Shown here piece after piece: positions 8,936 through 17,053 of a DNA stretch of 64,000 nucleotides. Source of the DNA: Mesorhizobium sp. NFR06 (GTDB lineage: Bacteria; Pseudomonadota; Alphaproteobacteria; Rhizobiales; Rhizobiaceae); the NCBI RefSeq assembly GCF_900115245.1, contig NZ_FOVT01000023.1, positions 24,607 to 88,606 of the forward strand, in the 5' to 3' direction. The notes beneath the pieces are model-generated. The model saw only the letters and a list, made by a program, of their open reading frames with translations, was not told the DNA's origin and did no database searches. Positions within the stretch are counted from its first letter, which is position 1; the number at the start of each line of letters is the position of its first letter. The position numbers and the translations under genes were made by a program.

Positions 8936-9370
8936 TCAGCCCCTATGCATGGGTCGCGAAGTGGCTTCCCAGGATCCGCCGATATCGGCAAGCCGCGCCT
9001 CGATGCATTCGACGTCGAGCATGATGGTGCCGCCACCCGAAAAGACCAGCTCAACGATGCCGGCCGGCTTGCTGATGGCGATGAAGCTGATCGCCAGCAG
9101 CGACAGCACCTCGGCGGGCTTGTCGCGGGCAATGCCGCTGGTCTTGGCGCCAAGCACCCGGTCGAAATGCAGAACGCTCTGCCGCCGTTCATTGTGCTGT
9201 CGGAACAAGCCGGATTTCGCTTCCCAGACGAAGCGGTTCATGGTCAGCACGAAGCGCTTGGCCGCCGGCAGGTATTCGAGGTCGGAGACCTTCATCACGG
9301 CGTCCTGGACATGCGCCGAGACGATGCTGAGATCCTGGTCGTCGAGCGCGATGAGCTTGAGGGCTGCCAT
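8936..9370 (-). CDS. DUF2948 family protein
   Basis: The 144-residue protein starts MAALKLIALDDQDLSIVSAH and contains VMKVSDLEYLPAAKRFVLTM and the late segment SFIAISKPAGIVELVFSGGG. This is the DUF2948 family found upstream of hisD across Rhizobiales. There is no signal peptide. Its function is unknown; conserved position with hisD and UPF0262 suggests cotranscription rather than a known enzymatic link. The start at 9370 gives the usual N-terminus. Confidence 0.88.
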   Translation of the reverse strand: MAALKLIALDDQDLSIVSAHVQDAVMKVSDLEYLPAAKRFVLTMNRFVWEAKSGLFRQHNERRQSVLHFDRVLGAKTSGIARDKPAEVLSLLAISFIAISKPAGIVELVFSGGGTIMLDVECIEARLADIGGSWEATSRPMHRG

Positions 9371-9504
9371 GCGGGATTTTTCGCACCTAAGGTTGATTTC
9401 AGCCTTCTGTTAGGCGGTCTTTCCGGTCCGTGCAACCTCGGCACGGATGCAACCAAAGGCAATCGCTTGCGGTTCGCGCTGCCCTCGTCGCCCAGCCGGC
9501 ATCT

Positions 9505-9528
9505 TCTCCCCATATAGTGACGGGGAGA
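9505..9528. repeat. Small hairpin between murA and the DUF2948 operon
   Basis: TCTCCCC at 9505 pairs with GGGGAGA at 9522 across a 10-nt loop. There is no T-run after it, so it may be a weak terminator or a scattered repeat. The rest of the 236-bp gap (9371-9606) shows nothing else I can name and should contain the promoter of the downstream operon. Confidence 0.4.
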
Positions 9529-9606
9529 CGGCACGCTTTCGCCCGGAATTTCGCTAGTTGTGAAGGAGAAATCTTCCTTCCCCCGCGGTGCCCGCCTTGC
9601 GAAGCG

Positions 9607-10899
9607 TCAGCCCGAAATCCGCTCGATCACCGCGCCGCAGCCGGAAAGCTTTTCTTCCAGCCGCTCGAAGCCGCGGTCCAGGTGGTAGACGCGGTTCACC
9701 GTGGTCTCGCCTTCGGCGGCAAGCCCGGCGATCACCAGCGACACCGAGGCGCGCAGGTCGGTCGCCATCACCGGCGCGCCCTTCAGCTTGGCGACGCCGT
9801 CGACGATCGCCGTCTGGCCGGAAAGCGTGATGTGGGCGCCGAGCCGGGCGAGCTCCTGCACATGCATGAAGCGGTTCTCGAAGATCGTCTCGGTAATGCG
9901 CGACTTGCCCTTGGCCATCGTCATCAGGCCCATGAACTGCGCCTGCAGGTCGGTCGGGAAGGCGGGGAAGGGGGCGGTGGTGACGTCGACCGGCGCAATG
10001 CCGGCGCCGTTGCGCTTGACGCGGATGCCCTCATTGGTCGGCGTGATCTCGGCGCCGGTCTCGACGAGCACGTCGAGCGCGGTCTGCAACAGGTCCGGCC
10101 GGGCGCCGGCAAGCATCACGTCGCCGCCGGTCATGGCAACGGCCATGGCATAGGTGCCGGTCTCGATGCGGTCGGGGATGACACGCACCCGGGCGCCGGA
10201 AAGCGCCTCGACGCCATGGATGGTGACGGTCGAGGTGCCGGCGCCATGGATCTTGGCGCCCATGGCGATGAGACACTCGGCGAGATTGACGATTTCCGGT
10301 TCGCAAGCCGCATTTTCCAGCACCGTCTCGCCTTTGGCGAGCGAGGCCGCCATCATCAGCACATGTGTGGCGCCGACCGAGACTTTCGGGAAGACGTAGC
10401 GGTTGCCGATCAGGCGGCCGTTCCTGGTTTTGGCGATGACATAGCCATTGTCGACGTCCAGTTGCGCGCCGAGAACCTGCAGGCCTTCCAGGAACAGGTC
10501 GACCGGACGTGTGCCGATGGCGCAGCCACCGGGCAGCGACACCTTGGCTTCGCCCATGCGGGCAAGCAGCGGCCCGATCACCCAGAAGGAAGCGCGCATC
10601 TTCGAGACCAGCTCATAGGGTGCCGTTGTGTCGACGATGTTGCGGGCGGAAAAATTGATGGTGCGCGAATAGCCTTCCTGCTGCTTTTCGCGGCGGCCGT
10701 TGACCGAATAGTCGACGCCATGATTGCCGAGGATGCGGATCAGCTGCTCGACATCGGCCAGATGCGGCACGTTTTCGAGCGTCAGCGAGTCGTCGGTGAG
10801 CAGTGAGGCGATCATCAGCGGCAACGCCGCGTTCTTGGCGCCCGAGATCGGAATGGTGCCGGCAAGCTGCTTGCCGCCGACAATTCTGATGCGATCCAT
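9607..10899 (-). CDS. murA: UDP-N-acetylglucosamine 1-carboxyvinyltransferase
   Basis: This 430-residue MurA starts MDRIRIVGGKQLAGTIPISG with the substrate Lys/Asn in SGAKNAALPLM. The catalytic cysteine lies in LPGGCAIGTRPVDLFLEG near residue 120. The C-terminal RVYHLDRGFERLEEKLSGCG is typical. It transfers enolpyruvate from PEP to UDP-GlcNAc, the first committed step of peptidoglycan synthesis; the Cys form is fosfomycin-sensitive by family knowledge. The length is normal and the gene is intact. Confidence 0.97.
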   Translation of the reverse strand: MDRIRIVGGKQLAGTIPISGAKNAALPLMIASLLTDDSLTLENVPHLADVEQLIRILGNHGVDYSVNGRREKQQEGYSRTINFSARNIVDTTAPYELVSKMRASFWVIGPLLARMGEAKVSLPGGCAIGTRPVDLFLEGLQVLGAQLDVDNGYVIAKTRNGRLIGNRYVFPKVSVGATHVLMMAASLAKGETVLENAACEPEIVNLAECLIAMGAKIHGAGTSTVTIHGVEALSGARVRVIPDRIETGTYAMAVAMTGGDVMLAGARPDLLQTALDVLVETGAEITPTNEGIRVKRNGAGIAPVDVTTAPFPAFPTDLQAQFMGLMTMAKGKSRITETIFENRFMHVQELARLGAHITLSGQTAIVDGVAKLKGAPVMATDLRASVSLVIAGLAAEGETTVNRVYHLDRGFERLEEKLSGCGAVIERISG

Positions 10900-11050
10900 G
10901 AGAAAACGTCCCCTCAGCCTGAACAGGCCGCTTCAATCGGTTGAGTGCGCCCGGCTTAGACCATTGGCCGGCTTGGTTCAAGAAATAGGATTTCCCCGAT
11001 TCCTTACCAAAGGTCCGAACCACTCTGGCCGGCCAGTATGGCTGATTTGG

Positions 11051-11227
11051 TCAGCCTTTGTGCATTTTTCCAGCAGCCGGCAACCCTTCCGGCCTTTCGT
11101 CTGCTCTGCCGGTGCGCCGCGAACGCGCCTGCGCCTTGCGCTTCTGCAGATTGGCGCGCAACGCCTCCGCCAGCCGGTCCTTGCGTTCGCCGCCGCCCTT
11201 TTTCGCTGGATTTGCCTTGTCGTTCAT
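11051..11227 (-). CDS. Small basic hypothetical protein upstream of murA
   Basis: The 58-residue product starts MNDKANPAKKGGGERKDRLA and contains LRANLQKRKAQARSRR. It is highly basic with no hydrophobic core, so probably unstructured or nucleic-acid-binding. Similar short basic proteins next to murA are common in rhizobia. The start at 11227 was chosen because the frame upstream reads into an intergenic repeat element. Function unknown. Confidence 0.6.
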   Translation of the reverse strand: MNDKANPAKKGGGERKDRLAEALRANLQKRKAQARSRRTGRADERPEGLPAAGKMHKG

Positions 11228-11553
11228 CGTCCAATCCCTGACCGGTGGCCCGCCGGCCGCGAGTCTGCAATGGCCCCGACCAATTCCGGGAAAGTGTGAG
11301 ACGGTTTTCCGTCCCGAATTGCGCCCAAACAAAAGATAGGGCGGTTCGCCGTTTCCATGAAACGGTGAAACGCTCTACCATTTTAGCACGGCCATGTCAT
11401 GACAGCAGGCCGTCCGGCGGGTTTCACACTGTGGATCAGCCATGCATGCCGTTCCAAACCGCATAATGGCGGCTCAGAATCACATGCGACGCTTTGGGTT
11501 TTTCTTGGCCTTGCGCTTGCCGGTTCGATATGGCAGAAGCGCCGCCATCGCAG
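11228..11553. other. Intergenic region before tRNA-Thr
   Basis: No gene is supported. It contains one diverged copy of the palindromic intergenic element (11281-11323) and a small inverted repeat around GCCGTTTCCATGAAACGG near 11350. The remainder should include the tRNA-Thr promoter. Confidence 0.5.
11281..11323. repeat. Single diverged copy of the palindromic intergenic element
   Basis: It begins CAATTCCGGGAAAGTG and ends CCGTCCCGAATTGCG, matching the ends and the central GGTTTTCCGT block of the triplicated unit at 5184-5352 with several differences. Confidence 0.7.
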
Positions 11554-11628
<75 letters not shown>

Positions 11629-11684
11629 GATTTTTCTGTTGGAAATCAGAAAGATAGGCGTTATCAGGGACTTGGAGCGACCTC

Positions 11685-11698
11685 GGTTCTACACAGAG
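11685..11698 (+). promoter_or_regulatory. Left arm-type site of the integrase (predicted)
   Basis: The 14-mer GGTTCTACACAGAG lies 55 bp inside the left core. The identical 14-mer lies 56 bp inside the right core (24152-24165) in the same orientation. Matched distance and identity suggest integrase or excisionase arm-binding sites. It also lies just upstream of the integrase start at 11708. Confidence 0.6.
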
Positions 11699-11707
11699 GT
11701 GCTACAC

Positions 11708-13246
11708 ATGGTCCTACCTATGCCCAGCCCACAAAAAAGCAAATCAGGCGTCTACTACTTCCGACAGCGCGTCCCCGCCGACTTGAGGCGCAAGGTGGGG
11801 AAGGCTGAACTTCTCTACTCGCTCCACACCAAGGACCCCGCCGAAGCGAAAGCCCTGTTCGCGCAAGAGGCCGCAAAGGTCGCTCTGCGGTGGAAGGCGC
11901 TAAGAGCGGTCCCTGAACCGCTCCCCCATATCCAACTCGTGGCACTCGTAGGGGAACTCTACCGGCGACAGATGGCGCTGCTCCGGGTCGAGCCGGGGGA
12001 GCCTGAAGTGTGGGAGGAGGTTCTGAAGCTGTTGAGCCGGCTGGACGGCGACAGCGGCGCTCTCGAAAGATGGTATGGTCCTACAGCCGATCAGCTTTTG
12101 CTGGACCACGGCCTCGCCACGGACGCGGCCAGCCGGATGCGCCTAATTCAGGAAGCTCACGCCGCCTACCGGCAAGCGGCAGAGCAACTACTGCGGCAGG
12201 CGAGGGGTGACTACCGCCCTGACCCCAACGCGGATCGGTTCCCGGAGCTGACAGCGCCCAGCCAAAGCGCCGCGAAGGGTATCACCATCGGTGACCTGTT
12301 CGACCTTTGGGAACGCGATCACCTTGCGGACGGGAAGTCAAAGCGGACCCCGCGCGATCATCGGCAGAAGATTGATGATTTCATTGCCTACCTCGGCCAC
12401 GAGGACGCCACCCGTGTGACCTCCAAGGACGTGGCGGACTGGGCTCAAGGTTTGAGGCATGAGCGTGGGCTTGCGGCGAAGACCGTGAGCGACAAGTACC
12501 TTTCTGCCTTACGCGCGGTGTTCGGTGCTGGGGTGTCCAAGTTCAAGATTGAGAGAAACCCGGTTTCGCCCGTCCGCGTCAAGGTTCCCAAGCGGGTTCG
12601 TGAGCGGTCCTCGGGGTATACGGACGACGAGGCCGTAAAGGTTCTGAAGGCGGCTCTGGAGGCCCCGGACGCACCCGGCAACACGTCTCCAGTGAACAGG
12701 CTCGTTTATCGCTGGCTCCCTTGGATTTGTGCTTACACCGGGGCGAGGGCTGGGGAGATAGCGCAGTTGCGGAAAGAGGACTTCACAGTCGAGCATGGTA
12801 TCCATTGCATTCGCATCACCCCGGAGGCCGGGTCGGTGAAGTCGGGTGAGTATCGCATTGTCCCCCTTCACCCCCACCTTGTGGAACAGGGGTTGCTGAA
12901 GATGGTCGAGGGGGCGAAGGGCGGGCCCCTGTTCTATGCTGAAAGTAAGCGCCAGCGTAAGGCAGGGTCATCAAGGGCCGGCTATGCCCGAGGCAAGGTG
13001 AGTGAGTGGGTGCGCGATACCGTCGGGATCACAGACCCGCGTGTGCAGCCAAATCATGCTTGGCGGCACCGCTTCAAGACCATTGCCCGCGACGTGGGGA
13101 TTGAGCAGCGATACATGGACGCCATCCAAGGCCACGCGGACGGAAGCGCGTCGGCAGAATATGGCGAGAACACGATGAAGGCGCTGTCCCGCGAGATACA
13201 GAAGCTCCCCCGCTACAACGTAGGGGCCGCCAGCAAATGCCGATAG
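11708..13246 (+). CDS. Tyrosine-type site-specific integrase of the island
   Basis: The product from the ATG at 11708 is 512 residues. Its N-terminus has the SGVYYFRQRVPADLRRKVGK block of DUF6538-type integrases. A SAM-like core-binding region with KTVSDKYLSALRAVF follows near residue 280. The catalytic domain shows the Arg in CAYTGARAGEIAQL, the H-x-x-R box in NHAWRHRFKTIARD, then QGHADGSASAEYGE with the second His and the nucleophile Tyr. It catalyses integration and excision at tRNA-Thr. The frame is open to 11639, but the ATG at 11708 fits the family better; 11720 is an alternative. All catalytic residues are present, so it should be active. Confidence 0.93.
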   Translation: MVLPMPSPQKSKSGVYYFRQRVPADLRRKVGKAELLYSLHTKDPAEAKALFAQEAAKVALRWKALRAVPEPLPHIQLVALVGELYRRQMALLRVEPGEPEVWEEVLKLLSRLDGDSGALERWYGPTADQLLLDHGLATDAASRMRLIQEAHAAYRQAAEQLLRQARGDYRPDPNADRFPELTAPSQSAAKGITIGDLFDLWERDHLADGKSKRTPRDHRQKIDDFIAYLGHEDATRVTSKDVADWAQGLRHERGLAAKTVSDKYLSALRAVFGAGVSKFKIERNPVSPVRVKVPKRVRERSSGYTDDEAVKVLKAALEAPDAPGNTSPVNRLVYRWLPWICAYTGARAGEIAQLRKEDFTVEHGIHCIRITPEAGSVKSGEYRIVPLHPHLVEQGLLKMVEGAKGGPLFYAESKRQRKAGSSRAGYARGKVSEWVRDTVGITDPRVQPNHAWRHRFKTIARDVGIEQRYMDAIQGHADGSASAEYGENTMKALSREIQKLPRYNVGAASKCR

Positions 13247-13353
13247 GTCCTGCGCTATGTCCCGCGGCGCCGTTTGAGAGGCTTCGCGGGTCGGGGCGGT
13301 ACAAACTACCGGCCAAACCTAAACGCCTCTAATTCGCCCCCACCGGACACGGA

Positions 13354-13632
13354 TCAAGTGCGGTCAGGCGCAACGCGATCGCCCTTCTGCCGAAGCCGCA
13401 GCGACAGGCTGATCTCTGACAGCGTGCCGAGAGCAAGAGAAAGAAGTATGGCGTAGACGCCCCGATCCAAAACACGGGCGGGTGAGGCGCGTCCTGCATA
13501 TCGTGCCAGCTCATCGGGGTTATCTGCGAGCAAGAAAAACAGCACGAGCTGGAGGACACCAAGCACCAAGGCGAGCACGGCTACGATCCGCGCCGAGTAA
13601 GTGAACAGCATTTTGAAAAAGCTCCCCGACAA
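13354..13632 (-). CDS. Small membrane protein, unknown
   Basis: The 92-residue product has two hydrophobic segments, IVAVLALVLGVLQLVLFFLL at about residues 16-35 and a second near YAILLSLALGTLSEISLSL at about 62-80, separated by a charged stretch. It is probably an inner-membrane protein. It lies just downstream of the integrase on the opposite strand. I do not recognise a family. Confidence 0.6.
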   Translation of the reverse strand: MSGSFFKMLFTYSARIVAVLALVLGVLQLVLFFLLADNPDELARYAGRASPARVLDRGVYAILLSLALGTLSEISLSLRLRQKGDRVAPDRT

Positions 13633-13686
13633 AACGTGTGGGAGAAGATAGACGGGTGCCGCCGGTGAGGGAAGGCCCGAGCCGCT

Positions 13687-14004
13687 CTACTCGTCCCGCC
13701 AGATGACCCGCTTTTCCCACCTGATTTCCACGAGACGCCTGTATCGTATGGTGTGCGCCTGCTCTCCGGTCGGATGAAAGAGTTGGGCGCTCATCCACTC
13801 CCTGCTCTTGCATTCCTGGCAGCGCACCTTGTCTCGCACCTCGTCAATCGTGACGTTCCCGATCACCTCCCGAAGCTCTGCCGGCTTGTAGTAGCGCGTG
13901 ACCCTACAGCGGGCGCAGCGGATACCCGCCACTTGCCCCGCGTCATGGGCATGGGTCAGGGTCCATGCGGCACCTCTAGGCCACTTCTCGGGTTGCTCGG
14001 GCAT
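13687..14004 (-). CDS. Zinc-ribbon-like hypothetical protein
   Basis: The 105-residue product has two CxxC pairs, IRCARCRVTRYYKPAEL near residue 29 and VRCQECKSREWM near residue 61. This is the spacing of a zinc ribbon, with basic residues between (DEVRDKVRC). A nucleic-acid-binding or scaffold role is possible but not shown. It ends in a Trp/Arg-rich tail. It is followed 54 bp on by the small membrane protein on the same strand. Similar proteins are common on rhizobial islands; function unknown. Confidence 0.65.
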   Translation of the reverse strand: MPEQPEKWPRGAAWTLTHAHDAGQVAGIRCARCRVTRYYKPAELREVIGNVTIDEVRDKVRCQECKSREWMSAQLFHPTGEQAHTIRYRRLVEIRWEKRVIWRDE

Positions 14005-14082
14005 GACCTGAAATGAGGAACGGCGGCGGCGCCGGTCAAGAGGCGCTTGACAGATTTGTTCTCATTTTGTTCACTGTTGTAT

Positions 14083-14259
14083 ATGAGCGACGAAATCCGA
14101 GTGCCAAGACCTGAATATGCCACTCCGCCCGGTGTCCAGCACCACGTCTGCGAGCACGAAGGCTGCGCAAAGGATGCCGGCTGGGGCTTTGCCCAGCCGA
14201 AGCAAGCGCCGCACTGGTTCTGCTTCGAGCACCGGGCCGAGGGCGAGCATTACCTATAG
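14083..14259 (+). CDS. Small Cys/His-rich hypothetical protein
   Basis: The 58-residue product has HVCEHEGCAKDAGWGF and HWFCFEHRAEGEHYL, giving a C-x4-C ... C-x2-H pattern suggestive of a zinc knuckle. The ATG at 14083 was preferred over an upstream ATG at 14047 because the extra residues are hydrophobic and unrelated in character. It is followed 14 bp later by the next plus-strand gene. No family recognised. Confidence 0.6.
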   Translation: MSDEIRVPRPEYATPPGVQHHVCEHEGCAKDAGWGFAQPKQAPHWFCFEHRAEGEHYL

Positions 14260-14273
14260 CTGGAGGGCCGACC

Positions 14274-14567
14274 ATGAACCGTCATGACATCGCCGCCGAT
14301 CTGGAAAGCGCGGCCAATCACATCGCCGAGGTCTCCCGCGCGGACCTTCAGGTGATGCTCCGACGAGCGGCGCTGATGCTGCGAAACGTGACCGGGCTGG
14401 TACTCGATCCGAGCGTACAAGAGCCCCTGTCGGCCGTGGCTGAAGAAATGGGGCTCACGAGGGCCGACCTCATACGAACCATCGTGAGCGACTGGCTTGT
14501 GGCAAATGCCTATCTGCCAGTTCCGTATGCGTTGGACGAGGACAGCACAGTGGAAGGCAACGCATGA
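14274..14567 (+). CDS. Hypothetical protein with possible ribbon-helix-helix-like C-terminal segment
   Basis: The 97-residue product has a helical N-terminal half (DIAADLESAANHIAEV, VMLRRAALMLRNV) and a segment SAVAEEMGLTRADLIRTIVS near residue 62 that resembles the helical part of small DNA-binding regulators. Its start is preceded by GGAGGGCC. Its stop overlaps the ATG of the next small frame (ATGA at 14564). Function unknown. Confidence 0.6.
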   Translation: MNRHDIAADLESAANHIAEVSRADLQVMLRRAALMLRNVTGLVLDPSVQEPLSAVAEEMGLTRADLIRTIVSDWLVANAYLPVPYALDEDSTVEGNA

Positions 14568-14679
14568 TCAGCGCACCACGATATGAGCGCGGTTACCTAG
14601 ACCGCGAGGTTGACTGTCAGGAGGCGAGGCCGAACTGGCGATTGCACGGGCGATGATCCGCGCGGGCAAGGCATCATAA
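14564..14679 (+). pseudogene. Short frameshifted gene overlapping the preceding stop
   Basis: The ATG at 14564 overlaps the preceding stop as ATGA. It reads MISAPRYERGYLDREVDCQE and runs to an early stop after 30 codons. In the neighbouring frame the sequence continues sensibly as EAELAIARAMIRAGKAS to a TAA at 14677. Adding one base after GAGGC near 14625 would join both into one 38-residue protein. The reading is short, so this is tentative. Confidence 0.35.
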
Positions 14680-14849
14680 ACACCGAGCAACTTCGCCTTA
14701 AGGATGCCTTCTGATCACATTAGCAATAGCGTATATTCTTTGTCAGCCGGTGCCCTATAGCACATTGTCCCCGTAGCTATCCCCGGTTAGGCCCGGTGGC
14801 CTTGATCCCCAAAACGAACAAGACTACTGGGCCGCTCCAGCGTTCTCGT

Positions 14850-14939
14850 CTATAGAGCAAGCGACGAAGGCGGCCGCGCAGTGATGTCGCTGAGCTTCTC
14901 GCGCTTGGCCAGGACAGGCTTTTCATAGGTCTTCTTCAA
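14850..14939 (-). CDS. Possible RiPP-precursor-like peptide, 29 residues, TTG start
   Basis: From a TTG at 14939, with GGGGG about 7 nt upstream, the peptide reads KKTYEKPVLAKREKLSDITA followed by nine more residues. The Y-xx-P-x-L-x9-T spacing is that of lasso-type leader peptides and of the orphan 'putative RiPP precursor' proteins widespread in Mesorhizobium; Glu replaces the usual Gly in the middle. The nine residues after the Thr are short and lack an acidic residue at position 7-9, so it is not a functional lasso core. No maturation enzymes are near. It lies 108 bp beyond the stop of the DNA ligase gene, same strand. Confidence 0.4.
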   Translation of the reverse strand: MKKTYEKPVLAKREKLSDITARPPSSLAL

Positions 14940-15047
14940 GATAGTCCCCCACTCCAACGCTTTTGCCGGTGGTCCGCCTTGGGTCCGGCAAGCGAGGCGT
15001 GACCATACAACCGGCCGACGCAAGGCGCTGTAGCATACAAGCAACAG

Positions 15048-15926
15048 TTAATGCTCCTCGCGAAAGTCCTTCAGCGACGCGTGGCGTAGCTTTTCCTCTC
15101 CCTTGAGGAATTTCACCCGCCCCACCAAGCCCGGCTTGAGCCATTCAGCCTTCTCTTTGGCGAGCCCTTTCGGCGGCGGTGCGCCGGCTTTGCCTTGGAC
15201 GCGATCCCATAGCGCCTGCCGCTTGTCGGCTTTGAAGGTGACGAACGCGCCGCCCATGTAGCGGCCCTTGTCAGCCATGAGAACCATGGCCGGCTTTCCG
15301 GTCTCCCGCTTCACGCCGATGATCTCCATCTCCTTCTCGACGTAGCACTTGATCTTGCGCCAGTTCATGGTCGAGCCGCTGCGGTAGAGGCTGTCAAGGC
15401 GCTTCGACACAATGCCCTCAAGGCCGGCCTCGCAGGCGAGATGGTAGACTGCCTCACCAGTGCCAGGCAGCGCCTCGCTGAACTGGATGCGGCCGCCGGC
15501 TGGGATCACCGCTTGCAAGATTTCGCGCCTGTCCCTGAACGGCATGTCGCGCAGATCGTGGCTGTTGAGGTGCAGAAGGTCGAAAGCCACGAGGTAGAGG
15601 TCTCGGGGGCGCTTGGTGATGGCGGAGCGCAGCGCGTGGAAGTCCGACAGTCCCGCCTCATTGGTGACGATTGTCTCGCCCTCAATGATGAAGCTCTCCG
15701 CGTCTATCGCCTTCGCCTCGTCGGCAAGCGGCTTGTACTTGGCCGTCCAGTCAAAGCCGTTCTTGGTGTAGAAGCGGATGCCGTCAGCGTCCTTGATCAC
15801 TTGGGTCCGGTAGCCGTCGAACTTTACCTCATGGCCCCATTCGCCACCCTTCGGCGGCTGTTCGACCAGCTCGGGCTCCATAGGGCGGATGAACGATAGC
15901 CGAAGGGGGCCGGCAGGCTTACGCAT
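15048..15926 (-). CDS. ATP-dependent DNA ligase (LigD ligase-domain / LigC-like)
   Basis: The 292-residue protein has all nucleotidyltransferase motifs. Motif I is EVKFDGYRTQV with the adenylated Lys near residue 37, motif III-type is FIIEGETIV, motif IV is LEGIVSKRLDS and motif V is MNWRKIKCYVEKE. A C-terminal OB fold follows with GLVGRVKFLKGEEKLRHASL. The enzyme seals DNA nicks with ATP in the cytoplasm. There is no polymerase, nuclease or Ku gene beside it, so it is a stand-alone ligase rather than a complete NHEJ system. The ATG at 15926, with GGAG upstream, was chosen over 15959. Confidence 0.9.
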   Translation of the reverse strand: MRKPAGPLRLSFIRPMEPELVEQPPKGGEWGHEVKFDGYRTQVIKDADGIRFYTKNGFDWTAKYKPLADEAKAIDAESFIIEGETIVTNEAGLSDFHALRSAITKRPRDLYLVAFDLLHLNSHDLRDMPFRDRREILQAVIPAGGRIQFSEALPGTGEAVYHLACEAGLEGIVSKRLDSLYRSGSTMNWRKIKCYVEKEMEIIGVKRETGKPAMVLMADKGRYMGGAFVTFKADKRQALWDRVQGKAGAPPPKGLAKEKAEWLKPGLVGRVKFLKGEEKLRHASLKDFREEH

Positions 15927-16047
15927 AGGCACTCCACGCGACACTCGAATTTTATTCAATATCGCACAGCCGTAAGCGTTCCGTTAGCTGGCGCTTATGG
16001 AACAATCGAGCTCGGGCGCTGTTCTCTTTTCCCAAGGAGGAACGAGC

Positions 16048-16233
16048 ATGGCAGACGACAAGAGCAAGCGCGGGGGCCGCGACCGGGACAGGGTGTCGGC
16101 GGAAGAGGACTACGAAGTCCGGCACTTCGCCAACAAGGTGGGCCTGACCGTTCAACAGGTCCGCGACTTGATCAAGCAGCATGGCAACGACCGCAAGACG
16201 CTGGAACGCGAAGCCGACAAGCTTAGAGGATGA
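16048..16233 (+). CDS. DUF3606-type small protein
   Basis: The 61-residue product starts MADDKSKRGGRDRDRVSAEE and continues YEVRHFANKVGLTVQQVRDL and HGNDRKTLEREADKL, the compact helix-turn-helix-like fold of DUF3606 proteins common in rhizobia. A perfect AAGGAGG lies 7 nt before the ATG. The stop overlaps the next gene start by 4 nt. Function unknown; members are often stress-induced by family knowledge. Confidence 0.85.
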   Translation: MADDKSKRGGRDRDRVSAEEDYEVRHFANKVGLTVQQVRDLIKQHGNDRKTLEREADKLRG

Positions 16234-16412
16234 CCAAGCTTTCGGATCTTGGGCCGCCCATCGAAGGCAGGCGGCATGGTGGCGAGACGTCGAAGGAAGA
16301 TGACCACTTCTACGCCTGTCCCGCGTGCGGCCAGACGGTCGACAAGCGCGATCTGCGGCAAGTGATCTGGCATGAACGGCCGGGACACAAGCAGCTCGAA
16401 ATGGATGCGTGA
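16230..16412 (+). CDS. Small zinc-finger-like hypothetical protein
   Basis: The 60-residue product contains HFYACPACGQTVDKRDLRQV and IWHERPGHKQLEMDA, giving CPxC plus HxxxxxH, consistent with one zinc site. The ATG overlaps the stop of the preceding DUF3606 gene (ATGA), so the pair is translationally coupled. Function unknown. Confidence 0.7.
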   Translation: MTKLSDLGPPIEGRRHGGETSKEDDHFYACPACGQTVDKRDLRQVIWHERPGHKQLEMDA

Positions 16413-16554
16413 GGATGCCGAGAGGCACCATACAGGCCCTAGTCTGTGTCCGGTCGGGGTAATTTAGCGGCTTCGTGTGATTTTTCGAGGGGGCGGGAGG
16501 CAGAAAGAACCGCCAGACATCAAGCGCCACCTCGATTGCCCCGACCGGACAGGA

Positions 16555-16863
16555 TCATGCACTTAGGTCGGGATAGCTGCCACGGACTTCAGCAGCGTGT
16601 TTCTCTGCCGGGGTCATCGGGGCCGCCGTTGGTGCTTGTGCATCCCTTGGAGGTGCATCGTGCACACCCTCGGCGTCGGCCCCCGTGGCGGCACCCGGGT
16701 TAAACAGACGGTGGGTGGCGAAGTGAAGGCGCTCGCTTGTGCCCGGTCGGGTCACGATCCAGCCCCCTTTCCCATCGCTGGCGACACGGTAGAGGTGGGC
16801 CGTGCGGGAGCGCAGGACATATGCCTGCCACTCCCGGAGCGAAGCGTGTTGACGCGGTGTCAT
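16555..16863 (-). CDS. Hypothetical protein, last gene of the orphan operon
   Basis: The 102-residue product begins MTPRQHASLREWQAYVLRSR and has GGWIVTRPGTSERLHFATHR near residue 34, then a Pro/Ala-rich linker and a helical tail (TPAEKHAAEVRGSYPDLSA). The start overlaps the upstream stop as ATGA at 16860-16863. No family recognised. Confidence 0.6.
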   Translation of the reverse strand: MTPRQHASLREWQAYVLRSRTAHLYRVASDGKGGWIVTRPGTSERLHFATHRLFNPGAATGADAEGVHDAPPRDAQAPTAAPMTPAEKHAAEVRGSYPDLSA

Positions 16864-17024
16864 CGCTTCTCGGTGGAAGCCACCATGGCGGCATACGCGG
16901 CGGCCTCTCGTGCGCGTGTTTCCGCGTGTTCGGCCTGCCGTTCCCTCTTGCTGGTCGAGGGGGCGAGCATGTGGACGGCGCTCGCGATGTTGGCAGCGGC
17001 CGTGATCTTGTGTTCTGTGGTCAT
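16860..17024 (-). CDS. Small Ala-rich helical hypothetical protein
   Basis: The 54-residue product starts MTTEHKITAAANIASAVHML and continues as an amphipathic, charged helix (SKRERQAEHAETRAREAAAY). AAGGAT lies upstream of the ATG at 17024. It is coupled to the downstream gene by a 4-nt overlap and lies 29 bp after the larger gene of the same operon. Function unknown. Confidence 0.55.
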   Translation of the reverse strand: MTTEHKITAAANIASAVHMLAPSTSKRERQAEHAETRAREAAAYAAMVASTEKR

Positions 17025-17053
17025 GGGTGATCCTTGGTGTTGTGAGCTTGGCA

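Noticed and set aside
7826..10806. Very long plus-strand open frames opposite hisD and murA
   Set aside because: They are shadows of high-GC genes on the other strand; translations are low-complexity Arg/Gly/Ala without family resemblance, while hisD and murA are unmistakable.
14850..14939. Functional lasso peptide gene
   Set aside because: Leader spacing fits, but the core is too short, lacks the ring-forming Asp/Glu, and there are no lasso maturation genes; listed only as precursor-like.
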